Source of the DNA: Streptomyces filamentosus
GTDB lineage: Bacteria; Actinomycetota; Actinomycetes; Streptomycetales; Streptomycetaceae
Length of the DNA stretch: 64,000 bases
Reading direction: 5' to 3'
Assembly (NCBI RefSeq): GCF_014654895.1
Contig: NZ_BNBE01000001.1
Span: forward strand, 3,804,501-3,868,500
Shown piece by piece: positions 33,547 to 42,397 of this stretch (the stretch's first letter is position 1; every line of letters starts with the position of its first letter). The translations under genes and the position numbers were made by a program. Below the pieces are notes generated by a model. The model did not search any database and was not told where the DNA came from. It saw only the letters and a program-made list of their open reading frames with translations.

Positions 33547-35613
33547 TCAGCCCCGCCGGACGGTGATCGTCGTCCAGGCGCCGACGTGCACGCGGTCGCC
33601 GTCCTGGAGCTGGACGGGGACGTACGGCTGGATCGGCTCCTCGCCGCCGTTGACCGTGGTGCCGTTGGTGGAGTTCTGGTCCACCACCGCCCACGAGCCG
33701 TCGGGCTGCTGCACCAGCACCGCGTGCTGGTGCGAGACGCCCGGATCCTCCGGCGGCACCGCCAGGTCTATGTCCGGGGCCTCGCCCGTCGAGTGCCGGC
33801 GCCGGCCGATCGACACCTGGTTGCCCTGGAGCGGCAGCTGCTTCGGCGGCGCGTACGCGGGCAGGTTCAGCCCCGACGCCTCGGGACCGCTGCGGCGCAT
33901 CATCGCCATGAAGTAGTCCCGGTCCGGCCCGATGTGCGCCGTCCACCCCTGCGGGGCCTGCGGCCGCGGCGGTTGCGGGGCCTGCGGAGGCTGCGCCTGC
34001 GACGGCGGGGACAGCACCCAGTCGTCGTCCGCCCGCGGCGGCGCCTGGTGGTGGGTCGGCTCCGCCCCCAACGGCTCCGCGGGCCGGTTCACCTGCGAGG
34101 GCCGCGAGTCGTGGTACCCGAACGGGTCCTGCGGTGCGGGAGGCGCGGGCGGTGCGGGCTGCGCGGGCGGCGCCACGGGCGCGGCGGACGCCGCCGGCGT
34201 CACCGGAGGCGGCCCCAGCGGACGCTGTGCCTGCGGCGGCGCGATCGGCGTGTACGAGGTCGCGGTACCCGTCAGGAAGTTCCAGCGGCACTCCTCGCAG
34301 AACGGCGCCATGTGCTCCCGGGGCGTCCGGCACTGCGGGCACAGCTCCGCCTGCGCGGTGGCATTCGGATCCCCACCGGCACCGAAGGCACTGTTCGCGG
34401 AGGGGGGATTGCCGGGGGCGCCGGGACCGCCGGGGTAGCCGGGGCCATTGGGGCCGCCGGGACCGCCGGGGCCACCGGGACCGCCGGGGCCGTTGGGGCC
34501 GCCGGGTGCACCGGGGCCACCGGAGAAGCCGGGGCCGTTGGGACCGCCGGGCGCACCGGGGCCGTCAGGACCGCCGGGCCTGCCCGGACCGTCGGAGAAG
34601 CCGGGACCGCCCGGACCGCCAGGGGCGCCGGGGAAGCCAGGGCCGCCCTGGGCGCCGGGACCACCGGAGAAGCCGGGGCCGTTGGGGCCCCCGGGCGCAC
34701 CGGGGCCGCCAGGCGCACCGGGGCCGCCTGGGTAGCCGGGACCGCCCGGAGCGCCGGGCGCACCAGGGAAGCCGGGGCCGTCCTGGCCGCCGGGGAAACC
34801 GGGACCGCCGGAGTTGCCCGGACCGCCGGGTGCACCGGGACGGCCGGGACCGTCAGGGAAGCCGGGGCCGCCCGGAGCACCGGGGAAACCGGGGTTGTTC
34901 GGGCCGCCGGGCCTGCCGGGACCATGGGGGAAGCCGGGGCCGTCGGGCGCGCCGGGACCGCCGGAGAAGCCGGGGCCGCCAGGGCCGTCGGCCCTGCCCG
35001 GAGCGTCGGGGAAGCCAGGACCGCCCGGACCACCGGGCCTTCCCGGGCCGTCGGGGAAGCCAGGACCGCCGGCTCCGCCGGGCCTGCCCGGACCGTCGGA
35101 GAAGCCCGGGCCCCCGGGGCCGCCGGGCCTGCCGGGGCCGCCCGGGTTGTCGGAGAAGCGGGGGTCGCCGGGGCCGCCGGGCGCGCCCGGGCCGCCGGGC
35201 GTACCGGGGCGCTCGGGGAAGCCGGGGCCGTTCGCTCCGCCGGGAGCGCCGGGGAAGCCGGGGCGTCCCGGAGCACCCGGGCCGCCAGGGGCCCCGGGGC
35301 CGTCGGGGAAGCCGGGGGCACCCGGACCGGGCGGGAAGCCGGGGCCGCCGGGACCTCCCGGGCCCGGGGGGTTCGGGTGCGGGTAGCCGTAGGCCGGCGG
35401 GGGAGGGGGCGGGCCCGCCGGGGCCGGGTGCGGGTGGCCGTAGGCGGGCGGGGGTCCGGGAGGGCCCGGGGGCGGGGGGACCGGGGGGCCGGGGGGCGGT
35501 GGGGGAGGCGGCGGTACGGCACCCGCCGGCGCACCCGGCCCGGTCATGCGGTGGCCGCAGACCTCGCACCAGTCGTCGGAGACCGACTGGTGTCCGTTCG
35601 GGCAGGTCGGCAT
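33547..35613 (-). CDS. FHA-domain protein with zinc ribbon and collagen-like Gly-X-Pro region
   Basis: This 688-residue protein has four parts. A zinc ribbon CPNGHQSVSDDWCEVCGH (4-21) is followed by a Pro-rich stretch (30-75) and then roughly 300 residues of mostly Gly-X-Pro triplets (GAPGGPGAP, GFPDGPGRP) with regular interruptions. A second zinc ribbon (CPQCRTPREHMAPFCEECRW) precedes a Pro/Gln-rich linker, and the C-terminus is an FHA domain (about 590-688: VSIGRRRHSTGEAPDIDLA, then DPGVSHQHAVL and NSTNGTTVNG). FHA domains read phosphothreonine, so this is the probable reader for the kinase upstream. There is no signal peptide, so the collagen-like part appears cytosolic and proline hydroxylation is not expected. 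Confidence 0.8.
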   Translation of the reverse strand: MPTCPNGHQSVSDDWCEVCGHRMTGPGAPAGAVPPPPPPPPGPPVPPPPGPPGPPPAYGHPHPAPAGPPPPPPAYGYPHPNPPGPGGPGGPGFPPGPGAPGFPDGPGAPGGPGAPGRPGFPGAPGGANGPGFPERPGTPGGPGAPGGPGDPRFSDNPGGPGRPGGPGGPGFSDGPGRPGGAGGPGFPDGPGRPGGPGGPGFPDAPGRADGPGGPGFSGGPGAPDGPGFPHGPGRPGGPNNPGFPGAPGGPGFPDGPGRPGAPGGPGNSGGPGFPGGQDGPGFPGAPGAPGGPGYPGGPGAPGGPGAPGGPNGPGFSGGPGAQGGPGFPGAPGGPGGPGFSDGPGRPGGPDGPGAPGGPNGPGFSGGPGAPGGPNGPGGPGGPGGPGGPNGPGYPGGPGAPGNPPSANSAFGAGGDPNATAQAELCPQCRTPREHMAPFCEECRWNFLTGTATSYTPIAPPQAQRPLGPPPVTPAASAAPVAPPAQPAPPAPPAPQDPFGYHDSRPSQVNRPAEPLGAEPTHHQAPPRADDDWVLSPPSQAQPPQAPQPPRPQAPQGWTAHIGPDRDYFMAMMRRSGPEASGLNLPAYAPPKQLPLQGNQVSIGRRRHSTGEAPDIDLAVPPEDPGVSHQHAVLVQQPDGSWAVVDQNSTNGTTVNGGEEPIQPYVPVQLQDGDRVHVGAWTTITVRRG
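34389..35400 (-). repeat. collagen-like coding repeat array
   Basis: About 1 kb of GGNCCN-type repeats encodes the Gly-X-Pro region of the FHA protein. Because GGC/CCC words reverse-complement into one another, the plus strand is also open and would encode Gly-Pro-Pro-like sequence (for example 34448-34735 and 34814-35386). I regard only the minus strand as real coding sequence. The array is prone to length change. Confidence 0.8.
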
Positions 35614-35654
35614 GTCGGTGCTTCCCCCTCTCGTCGTCCGGCCCGGTGGCCGGG

Positions 35655-36980
35655 CTACCTCTTGACGCGAACGGTCTTGGTGGAACGGGTCTCGAGTGTC
35701 ATCTCGTCCGCCTCCGCGACCTTCGCCTTCAACCGCACAGTACCCGCCGCCGCGTCGACCACGTCCACCACCTTCGAAAGGAGTTTCGCGGTATCCGCGT
35801 TCCCGGAGGCCGCCGCGAGCTGCACCGCGCGGCCCAGTTTCGCGGTCGCTCCGTCCCTATCGCCCGATTTGCGGGCGTCCAGGCCCTGCTGGATGGCGTC
35901 GGCGAGCTCGGCCTGGCCGGTGTAGTGGGCGACCTGCGGGTTGATGGCCGTGGCCATCGCCACGTCGTGGGTCCAGACGGCTCGTATCAGTCCTTGGGAC
36001 ACGGGCCGGGCCTCGCCGCCGGCCGGGTCGGGGAGGATCAGGGAGACGCGGGCGGCGAGCATCTCCTGGCCGACGGTGTTCGCCGGGACCCGGACCCGCA
36101 CGTGGTAGTCGCGGGACTCGTCGCCCCAGGAGCCGGTGGGGTAGTCCCCGGCGCGCGGTCCGGTGTCGGCGCGGCGGCCGGTCAGGTCGGCGACGGCCGG
36201 GGCGACCTGCTTGACGAAGACGAGTTCCGCGCCGACCGGGGTCCACAGCCGCAGCGCCACGTCGGCGACGCCCTTGCCCATGACGTTCTCCATCATGGCC
36301 GTGAAGTCGGCGGCGAGCCCGGCGGGGTCGGCGACGATGTCGGCGGAGCCGAGCAGCGCGGAGGCGATGCCGGTGACCTCCTTGACCTCCCAGTCGGTGC
36401 CGACGCCCCGCGCGTCGCAGGTGAAGCGGCCGGCGCAGGCGTCCAGCGCGGCCCGCAGCGCCTCGGGGCTCTCGTGCTCGTTGCGTCCGTCGGTGAGGAG
36501 GACGGCGTGCCGGATGGCGAGGTCCTCGCCGCCGAGGAGCGCGTCGGCGAGCCGCAGCCAGGTGCCGATCGCGGTGCCGCCGTCCGGGGTGAGCCGGGCG
36601 AGGGCCTGCTTGGCCTCGGCACGGGTGCGGGGGCCCGCGACGGCGAGCCGCCCGTCGCCGGGGTAGACGGGGGTGGCGACGTGGGTGCCGGCGACGACGG
36701 CGAAGGAGGTGCCGTCGCGGAGGGTGTCGACGGCGGCGGCGGTGGCGGCCCGGGCGCCTTCCATCTTGGCCGGCGGGTAGTTCATGGAGCCCGAGCAGTC
36801 GACCACGATCACCACGCCGGCGGGGCCGCCCGCGGTGAAGCCCGTCGCCCCGCTGGTGCCGCCGCCGGTCGCGGTGACGGTGACGACGGCGTCGACGTCC
36901 CGCCCGCCGTCCGGCAGGTACGCGTTCTGGTAGACGTCCACCGAGAACTGCGGCACGGACGGCTTGGCGAAGTTCGCCAT
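35655..36980 (-). CDS. von Willebrand factor A (VWA) domain protein
   Basis: This 441-residue protein has a VWA domain at about residues 50-230 with a complete MIDAS motif: DCSGSMN (DxSxS), a Thr in the GGTAIG segment and the Asp in LLTDGRNEHE. The N-terminal segment (FSVDVYQNAYLPDGG) and C-terminal beta-rich and helical parts are those of the cytosolic actinobacterial VWA proteins related to TerY/TerF. VWA domains bind metal-dependent protein ligands, so it is likely a scaffold between kinase, phosphatase and FHA protein. It follows the PP2C gene after 52 bases and precedes the FHA gene by about 40. Confidence 0.8.
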   Translation of the reverse strand: MANFAKPSVPQFSVDVYQNAYLPDGGRDVDAVVTVTATGGGTSGATGFTAGGPAGVVIVVDCSGSMNYPPAKMEGARAATAAAVDTLRDGTSFAVVAGTHVATPVYPGDGRLAVAGPRTRAEAKQALARLTPDGGTAIGTWLRLADALLGGEDLAIRHAVLLTDGRNEHESPEALRAALDACAGRFTCDARGVGTDWEVKEVTGIASALLGSADIVADPAGLAADFTAMMENVMGKGVADVALRLWTPVGAELVFVKQVAPAVADLTGRRADTGPRAGDYPTGSWGDESRDYHVRVRVPANTVGQEMLAARVSLILPDPAGGEARPVSQGLIRAVWTHDVAMATAINPQVAHYTGQAELADAIQQGLDARKSGDRDGATAKLGRAVQLAAASGNADTAKLLSKVVDVVDAAAGTVRLKAKVAEADEMTLETRSTKTVRVKR

Positions 36981-37032
36981 CGGGGTGGGGCTCCTCTGGG
37001 GTGGCGGCGGCAGCGGCGGAGGTGACGGGCGG

Positions 37033-38496
37033 TCAGGAGGAGCCTGCCCCCGCGGGCGGCGGGACGAACGGCAGCAGCGCGACCGTGATGTTGTCGTGTC
37101 CGCCGCCGTCGAGGGCGTGGCCGACGAGGGCCCGGGCCGCGGGCAGCGGCCGGAGCGCCGCGTCGGCGGGGAGGACGCGGGCCATGGTCTCGGCGGCCTC
37201 CGCGTAGTTCCACAGGCCGTCGGTGCAGACCACGACCACGCCGGGCCGGTCCGGTTTGAACGCGGCGGTGTGCGGCTCCAGTTCGTACGCGTCGGCGCCG
37301 AGCCAGCCGGTGATGGCGTGGGCGCGCTCGTCCGCGTACGCCTGCGCCTCGTTCATGAGGCCGGCCTTGACCATCTGGGCGGCCCACGAGTCGTCCTCGG
37401 TGAGCCGGGCGGCGGGCGCGGTGCGGTCGTCGGGCACCCAGTAGGCGCGGCTGTCGCCGACCCAGCCGACGACGAGCAGTCCGTCGGCGACGACGGAGCC
37501 GACGATGGTGCAGGCGGGGGAGTTGCCGCCGTGGAGGGAGTCGGGGGCGGTGTCGTCGCCGCCGGTGCGGGCCAGGGCGGTGACGGCCTCGGCGGCGGCG
37601 ACGATCGCCTCGTGCATGGCCTGCTGCGGGTGGGTGCCGCGGGGCAGGGCCTCGCCGAGCACCCGGCCCGCGGTGCGGGCGGCGGCGGCGGACGCCTCGT
37701 CGGGACGGTGGGCGGAGGAGACGCCGTCGCAGACGACGGCGACGGCGGCGGGCCGGCCGCCGGGCAGGACGGCCTCGCGGATCGAGAACGAGTCCTCGTT
37801 GCGGTGGTGGCGCAGGCCGCGGTCGCTGACGGCGGCGACGGTGGGGAACTCCCGCTCCATGTGGTCCCGTTCGCGGGGCTGGGCGTGTCCGCAGTTCTCG
37901 CAGTAGCCGTCCCCGTCGACCCGCCCGGCCCGGCAGGCCACGCAGACCCCTTCGGGGACGTCCCCGGGGGGCACGTCTCCGGCGGCTGCGTCCCCGCCGG
38001 GGTCCGCGGTGGGGCCTCCGGCGGGGTCCACCCGGACGGCGGCCCGCGGATCGGGCGCGGCCAGCTCGAAGTCGCCCCCGCCCCGCACGGTCTCCCCGCT
38101 CGGCGGCGCGGCGGCCCCACCGGCCGGCCCGGCCGCCGGACCACCGGCGGGCTCCCCGGCCGGCGCGGCCACGGGTCCGGCGGGCGGGGCGGCCGGCCCG
38201 TCCGTCCGCACCGGCGCCGCCGGCAGCGCGTGGCCGCCGGAGTCCGTGCCCGGCAGTTCGCCGGGGTGCTGCGTCATGGTCGACAGGGAGCCGGGCTCCC
38301 GGGGCGGTGCCTCGGGCCAGACGGGCGCGGCGATCGGCATCGTCGGCCGGTCCTGCCCGGCGGGCTGTTCCACCGTGGCCGACAGGTCGTGGCCGCAGGC
38401 CCCGCAGTAGCGGTCCCTCGGGTCGACGGGTTCGCCGCACTCCGGATTCGGACAGGCGGTGAGTCCGTGCGACGGCGGCTGGGGCTTCTGGGACAT
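37033..38496 (-). CDS. PP2C-type Ser/Thr phosphatase with zinc ribbons
   Basis: This 487-residue protein carries an N-terminal zinc ribbon (CPNPECGEPVDPRDRYCGACG), a disordered Pro/Ala linker (about 45-190), a second ribbon (CVACRAGRVDGDGYCENCG) and a C-terminal PP2C domain of about 230 residues. The PP2C metal motifs are present: SDRGLRHHRNEDSF, VCDGVSS, GWVGDSRAYW, CTDGLW and GGHDNITV. It should remove phosphate from Ser/Thr in the cytosol and so reverse the adjacent PknG-type kinase. ATG 38496 is two bases after the kinase stop (TGAGGATG), so the two are translationally coupled. Confidence 0.85.
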   Translation of the reverse strand: MSQKPQPPSHGLTACPNPECGEPVDPRDRYCGACGHDLSATVEQPAGQDRPTMPIAAPVWPEAPPREPGSLSTMTQHPGELPGTDSGGHALPAAPVRTDGPAAPPAGPVAAPAGEPAGGPAAGPAGGAAAPPSGETVRGGGDFELAAPDPRAAVRVDPAGGPTADPGGDAAAGDVPPGDVPEGVCVACRAGRVDGDGYCENCGHAQPRERDHMEREFPTVAAVSDRGLRHHRNEDSFSIREAVLPGGRPAAVAVVCDGVSSAHRPDEASAAAARTAGRVLGEALPRGTHPQQAMHEAIVAAAEAVTALARTGGDDTAPDSLHGGNSPACTIVGSVVADGLLVVGWVGDSRAYWVPDDRTAPAARLTEDDSWAAQMVKAGLMNEAQAYADERAHAITGWLGADAYELEPHTAAFKPDRPGVVVVCTDGLWNYAEAAETMARVLPADAALRPLPAARALVGHALDGGGHDNITVALLPFVPPPAGAGSS

Positions 38497-38498
38497 CC

Positions 38499-41054
38499 TC
38501 ACACCCACGTCCGGGGGCGGTAGCGGTTGGCCCGCTCCACCAGTTCGATCCTCTCCTCGCCCCGCTGGGCGAGCCGGGCCAGCACCCGGTAGGCGCGCTC
38601 CAGGCCGGAGCGGAGCCCGCCCTCGTCCAGCGCGCTCCCGAGCAGCGGCTGCCCGCCGCCCGGCGCGGCACCGGGACTCCCGGAGAGTACCCAGTCGAGG
38701 GCGGTACCGAGCACTTCCGCCGACAACCGCTCCCGGCGCACCGGGTCGAGGCCGAAGCCGCCGAGGGCCGAGACCTGCGCGGCGGCGGCCGTCAGGTCGG
38801 CGCCGAGCGGTTCGTTCGGGGGGCGCCGCCGCAGCCGCGCCCGGACGGCCGCGACCCGGGCCGCCGTGTAGTGGATGGACGACTCCGGTACGGATTCGAG
38901 CGCGGCGACCGCCCCCGTGCGGTCCCCGGCGGCGAGCCGCACCCGGGCGAGTCCGAAGGCGGCGCTGACGAAGCCGGGGTCGGTCGTCCACACCAGGTGG
39001 TAGTACTCGGCGGCGTTGTCGAGCTGGCCCAGCACCTCCGCGCAGACGCCGAGCGCCAGCTTGGGCGCGGGCTCGCCGGGGAAGGCGTCGTAGACCGCGT
39101 CGAAGGCGAGGGCCGCGTGCGTCAGGTCGCCGCCCACCAGCGAGGCCACGCCCCGGTGCCACACCACCCGCCAGTCGTCGGTCTCCCACTGCTCCAGGGC
39201 GCCGAGCGTCTGCCCGGCGGAGACCAGGTCCCGCAGGTCGAGCTGGGCCCGCAGGGCGCGCAGCCGCAGTTCGGGGGTGTCGGCGGGCGCGGCCCGCAGC
39301 GCGCCGAGGAGTTCGGCGGGGGCGGCGGCCGCCAGACCGGCGAGGAAACCGGCGTTGGCGTCCGCCGGGTCCACCCGGGGCACCGGCAGCGCGAGGGCGG
39401 TGGCCGCCGCGTCGAGCGGGGCGAGCAGCGCGTCGAGCCGCTGTCCGGCCGGGACGCCCGCCGCGGCGGGGGGCGCGGTGCGCCGGGCCCGGCCGGTGCG
39501 GCGGGCGCCCAGCACCGACACGTCGCCGGAGTCCTCGGCGAAGAGCGTGGTGTCGGTGACCCGGACCTCCGGGCCGAAGAGGGTGGAGAGCGCGGGGCGG
39601 GGCCGGCCCGACTGGAGCGCGACGACCTCCCGCAGCACGCCGGTCAGCTGCTCCGCCATCTCCTCGGCGGAGGCGAAGCGGCGGGCCGGGTCCGGGTCGG
39701 TGGCGCGCACCAGGAAGCGGTAGAACGACTCGTACCGCTGGAAGACCTCGATGTGCTGCGGCTCCGGCAGCGAGTCGGCGAAGACGTTGGTGTAGCCCTG
39801 GAAGTCGAAGGTGAGCACGGCGAGCGTGCGGGCCACCGTGTACAGGTCGCTGGCGACGGACGGGCCGACCTCGGCGACCTCGGGGGCCTGGTAGCCGACC
39901 GTGCCGTAGATCGCCGACTCGGCGTCGTCCATCCGCCGGACCGCGCCCATGTCGATGAGTTTGAGCTGGTCCTCGGACTGGATCGCGTTGTCCACCTTGA
40001 AGTCGCAGTAGAGGAGTTTGCGGCTGTGCAGGTGACCGAGGGCCTCCAGCGCCCCGATGCCGTACGCGCACGCCTGCTCGACCGGCAGCGGGTCGCGCCG
40101 GCCCTCCGGGGTGCGCCGGTCGTTGGCGATCTCCTTGAGCGACTTGCCGCCGACGTACTCCATGACGATGTAGCCGTCGAGGGAGCCGGTGCGCGGGTCG
40201 AGGTGCTCGACGAAGTTGTAGATGCGGACGATGTTGGAGTGCTCGATCTCGGCGAGGAAGCGGCGCTCGGAGATGGCCGCCGCCATGGCGTCCTGGTCGC
40301 CGGTGTCGAGCAGGCCCTTGAGGACCACCCAGCGGTCCGAGACCGCCCGGTCGACGGCGAGGTAGATCCAGCCGAGGCCGCCGTGGGCGAGGCAGCCCGC
40401 CACCTCGTACTGCCCGTGCACCACGTCCCCGCCGCGCAGCTTCGGGACGAAGGAGTACGGGTGCCCGCACGAGGTGCAGAAGCCCTCGGTGCGGCCCGGC
40501 CGGTCGCCGCGCGAGCGGCCCACCGGCGCCCCGCAGTCCGACCGCGAGCAGAAACGCTTCCGCTCGGGGACCTCGGGGTTCTCCATCACCGCCGCGCGCG
40601 GGTCCGGGCGCGGCACCTCCGGGACGGCGACCAGCCCCGCGCCCAGCCGCCCCCGCGTCGACTGCACGCCCGAGGAGCGGGAGCTGCGCACCGACACCGA
40701 ACGGCCCGTGACCGCCCCGGACAGCGAGCGCGACAGCCGCCCCGACACCGAGCGGCGCGAGGAGGCGGAGCGGGACGAGGCCCGCGAGGACGGCCGCGAG
40801 GCGCTGCGCGCCGAGCCCGAGTCGGGCCCCCACGCCGCCGCCTCGGACGGCGTGCCGAAGCCCGCGCCCGTCCCGCCGCCGCGCTTCCCCGGCACCGCCA
40901 CCCCGGTCGGATTGGCCTGGAGCCGTCCGCTGGGCGCCACCACCGGTGCGAGCCCGCACGTGTCGCAGTACAGCTCGCCGCCGCCCACGTCCTCGTACGC
41001 GCCCCCGCAGGTGGGCCGCTGGCAGCCGCCCGCCCCCGTCCGTCCGCTCACCAC
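38499..41054 (-). CDS. pknG: PknG-type Ser/Thr protein kinase with TPR tail
   Basis: This 851-residue kinase has an N-terminal zinc-ribbon pair (CGGAYEDVGGGELYCDTCG), a Ser/Arg-rich low-complexity stretch (about 80-130) and a rubredoxin-like CSRSDCG...CTSCG pair (about 170-200). A kinase domain (about 215-500) and C-terminal TPR helices (about 560-800) follow. Kinase motifs are a Gly-loop GGLGWIYLA, Lys in VVLKGLL, the HRD-equivalent YCDFKVDN and DMG in place of DFG. Mycobacterial PknG phosphorylates the FHA protein GarA to adjust glutamate metabolism. GTG 41054 follows GGAGGG by seven bases. It overlaps the preceding gene and is coupled to the phosphatase gene. Confidence 0.85.
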   Translation of the reverse strand: MVSGRTGAGGCQRPTCGGAYEDVGGGELYCDTCGLAPVVAPSGRLQANPTGVAVPGKRGGGTGAGFGTPSEAAAWGPDSGSARSASRPSSRASSRSASSRRSVSGRLSRSLSGAVTGRSVSVRSSRSSGVQSTRGRLGAGLVAVPEVPRPDPRAAVMENPEVPERKRFCSRSDCGAPVGRSRGDRPGRTEGFCTSCGHPYSFVPKLRGGDVVHGQYEVAGCLAHGGLGWIYLAVDRAVSDRWVVLKGLLDTGDQDAMAAAISERRFLAEIEHSNIVRIYNFVEHLDPRTGSLDGYIVMEYVGGKSLKEIANDRRTPEGRRDPLPVEQACAYGIGALEALGHLHSRKLLYCDFKVDNAIQSEDQLKLIDMGAVRRMDDAESAIYGTVGYQAPEVAEVGPSVASDLYTVARTLAVLTFDFQGYTNVFADSLPEPQHIEVFQRYESFYRFLVRATDPDPARRFASAEEMAEQLTGVLREVVALQSGRPRPALSTLFGPEVRVTDTTLFAEDSGDVSVLGARRTGRARRTAPPAAAGVPAGQRLDALLAPLDAAATALALPVPRVDPADANAGFLAGLAAAAPAELLGALRAAPADTPELRLRALRAQLDLRDLVSAGQTLGALEQWETDDWRVVWHRGVASLVGGDLTHAALAFDAVYDAFPGEPAPKLALGVCAEVLGQLDNAAEYYHLVWTTDPGFVSAAFGLARVRLAAGDRTGAVAALESVPESSIHYTAARVAAVRARLRRRPPNEPLGADLTAAAAQVSALGGFGLDPVRRERLSAEVLGTALDWVLSGSPGAAPGGGQPLLGSALDEGGLRSGLERAYRVLARLAQRGEERIELVERANRYRPRTWV

Positions 41055-42325
41055 TGTCGTCCCTCCGTCTGGGCCGGACCGGACAGCAGGTCCGCCACCG
41101 CCCGCTGGTAGCGCAGGACGGCCTGCTCCGCCGCCCGCAGGTCGCAGGGCGCGCTCCACAGCATCCGGCGCGCCGCGTCGTACCGCTCCGTGAGGAAGGG
41201 GTCGTCCGCCCCGCCGAGCCGGACCGCCTTCGCCCGGTACGCGTCCAGCCGGCCGCGCAGCTCCGCCCGCACCGCGAGCGGCGCCGTCACCGCCGTCAGC
41301 GAGTCGCGGGCCCGCAGCAGCTCCTCCTCCGCCTCCCGCTCCAGCGCGTCGAGCAGCGGCGAGAGCCGGTGCCACCGCGCGTGCCTGCGGTGCTCGGCGG
41401 CGGCCTGGAGCCGCTCCTGGAGCGCGGTGGACGGCCCGCTCACCGCTGGCACCTCGGACGCGGCGATCTTCGCGAGGACCTCGCCGCGCGCCACCCGGGC
41501 CTCGGCGAGGGTCCGGTCCGCCCGGGACAGCACGTCCCGCAGCCTGAGCAGCCGCTCCTCGGAGTCCTGCCGGACCGCGAGGACCGCCTCGATCTCCCGC
41601 CGCACGTCCTCCAGGGCGAGCGCCGCCCGGTCGTACCGCGCGGTGTCCGGGCGTCCCCCGCCCGGCGCGGAACTGCCCGCCGCAGGCCGCCAGAACGCCA
41701 GCGGATCGCTGATCACCCGCTCCCGCAGCTCCGTCAGCTCGGCCGTGATCGACTCCAGCTCGTCGCCCGCCGGATGCTCCCCGGGCCGCACCCCGACCGA
41801 GTGCGCCAGCGAGCGGGTCCGGCCCAGCTCGGCGGCGAGCAGGTCTATCCGCGCGGGCAGCGCCGACCAGACCGCGTCCGCCGTCACCACCACGTCGAGC
41901 GAGGCCGCGTACAGCTCGTTCATCCGGCGCACCAGGCCGTCCAGGGTGAACCGCTCGGCGAGCAGCGCCCGTTCGCCGGAGCCGCCCGGCACGTGCACCG
42001 ACTCGCCGCGCAGCCGTTCGGTCAGCTCGGCCAGCTCCTCCGGCTTCGGCCACGTGCGCCGCGACCGGACCTCCCGGGCCTCCCGCAGCGCCGTCGTGTA
42101 CGCGTCGAAGCAGGTCCAGAGCACGGTGATGGTCCGCTCGGCCGTCGCCCAGCGCTCCCGGGTGGTGCCGGTGAGCCCGGCGCCTTCGAGGAGCCGCCGC
42201 CCGGCGTGGTCCTGGAGCGCGAGGAGCGAGTCCTCGACCGCCTTGTGCTCCGCGCCGAGGCGCGCAAGCGCACGGTCCACCTCGTCCCGGTCCATCACCG
42301 GACCGGGGGGTCCCGCGACGCTCAT
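41048..42325 (-). CDS. helical protein of the PknG cluster, unknown function
   Basis: This 425-residue protein is almost wholly alpha-helical, with long coiled-coil-like runs (EVDRALARLGAEHKAVEDSL, ITAELTELRERV, EDVRREIEAVLAVRQDSEE, ERLQAAAEHRRHARW). It has no catalytic motif, signal peptide or membrane segment. Its place between glnH and pknG, overlapping the kinase start by seven bases, suggests an adaptor linking the membrane sensor to the kinase, but this is inference. ATG 42325 is preferred (GAGGAG five bases upstream); ATG 42337 also exists. Confidence 0.75.
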   Translation of the reverse strand: MSVAGPPGPVMDRDEVDRALARLGAEHKAVEDSLLALQDHAGRRLLEGAGLTGTTRERWATAERTITVLWTCFDAYTTALREAREVRSRRTWPKPEELAELTERLRGESVHVPGGSGERALLAERFTLDGLVRRMNELYAASLDVVVTADAVWSALPARIDLLAAELGRTRSLAHSVGVRPGEHPAGDELESITAELTELRERVISDPLAFWRPAAGSSAPGGGRPDTARYDRAALALEDVRREIEAVLAVRQDSEERLLRLRDVLSRADRTLAEARVARGEVLAKIAASEVPAVSGPSTALQERLQAAAEHRRHARWHRLSPLLDALEREAEEELLRARDSLTAVTAPLAVRAELRGRLDAYRAKAVRLGGADDPFLTERYDAARRMLWSAPCDLRAAEQAVLRYQRAVADLLSGPAQTEGRQW

Positions 42326-42397
42326 CGCTCTCCTCATCTCCTTCTGCTCGTCCGGCGGGCCGTGCCCGTCCGGCGGTCCCCGCCCGTGCGGCGGTCC

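Noticed and set aside
33586..35925. Plus-strand collagen-like proteins opposite the FHA gene
   Set aside because: They arise because the GGC/CCC repeats are open on both strands. Their flanking sequence is Arg-rich shadow sequence and the minus-strand frame has real domains at both ends.
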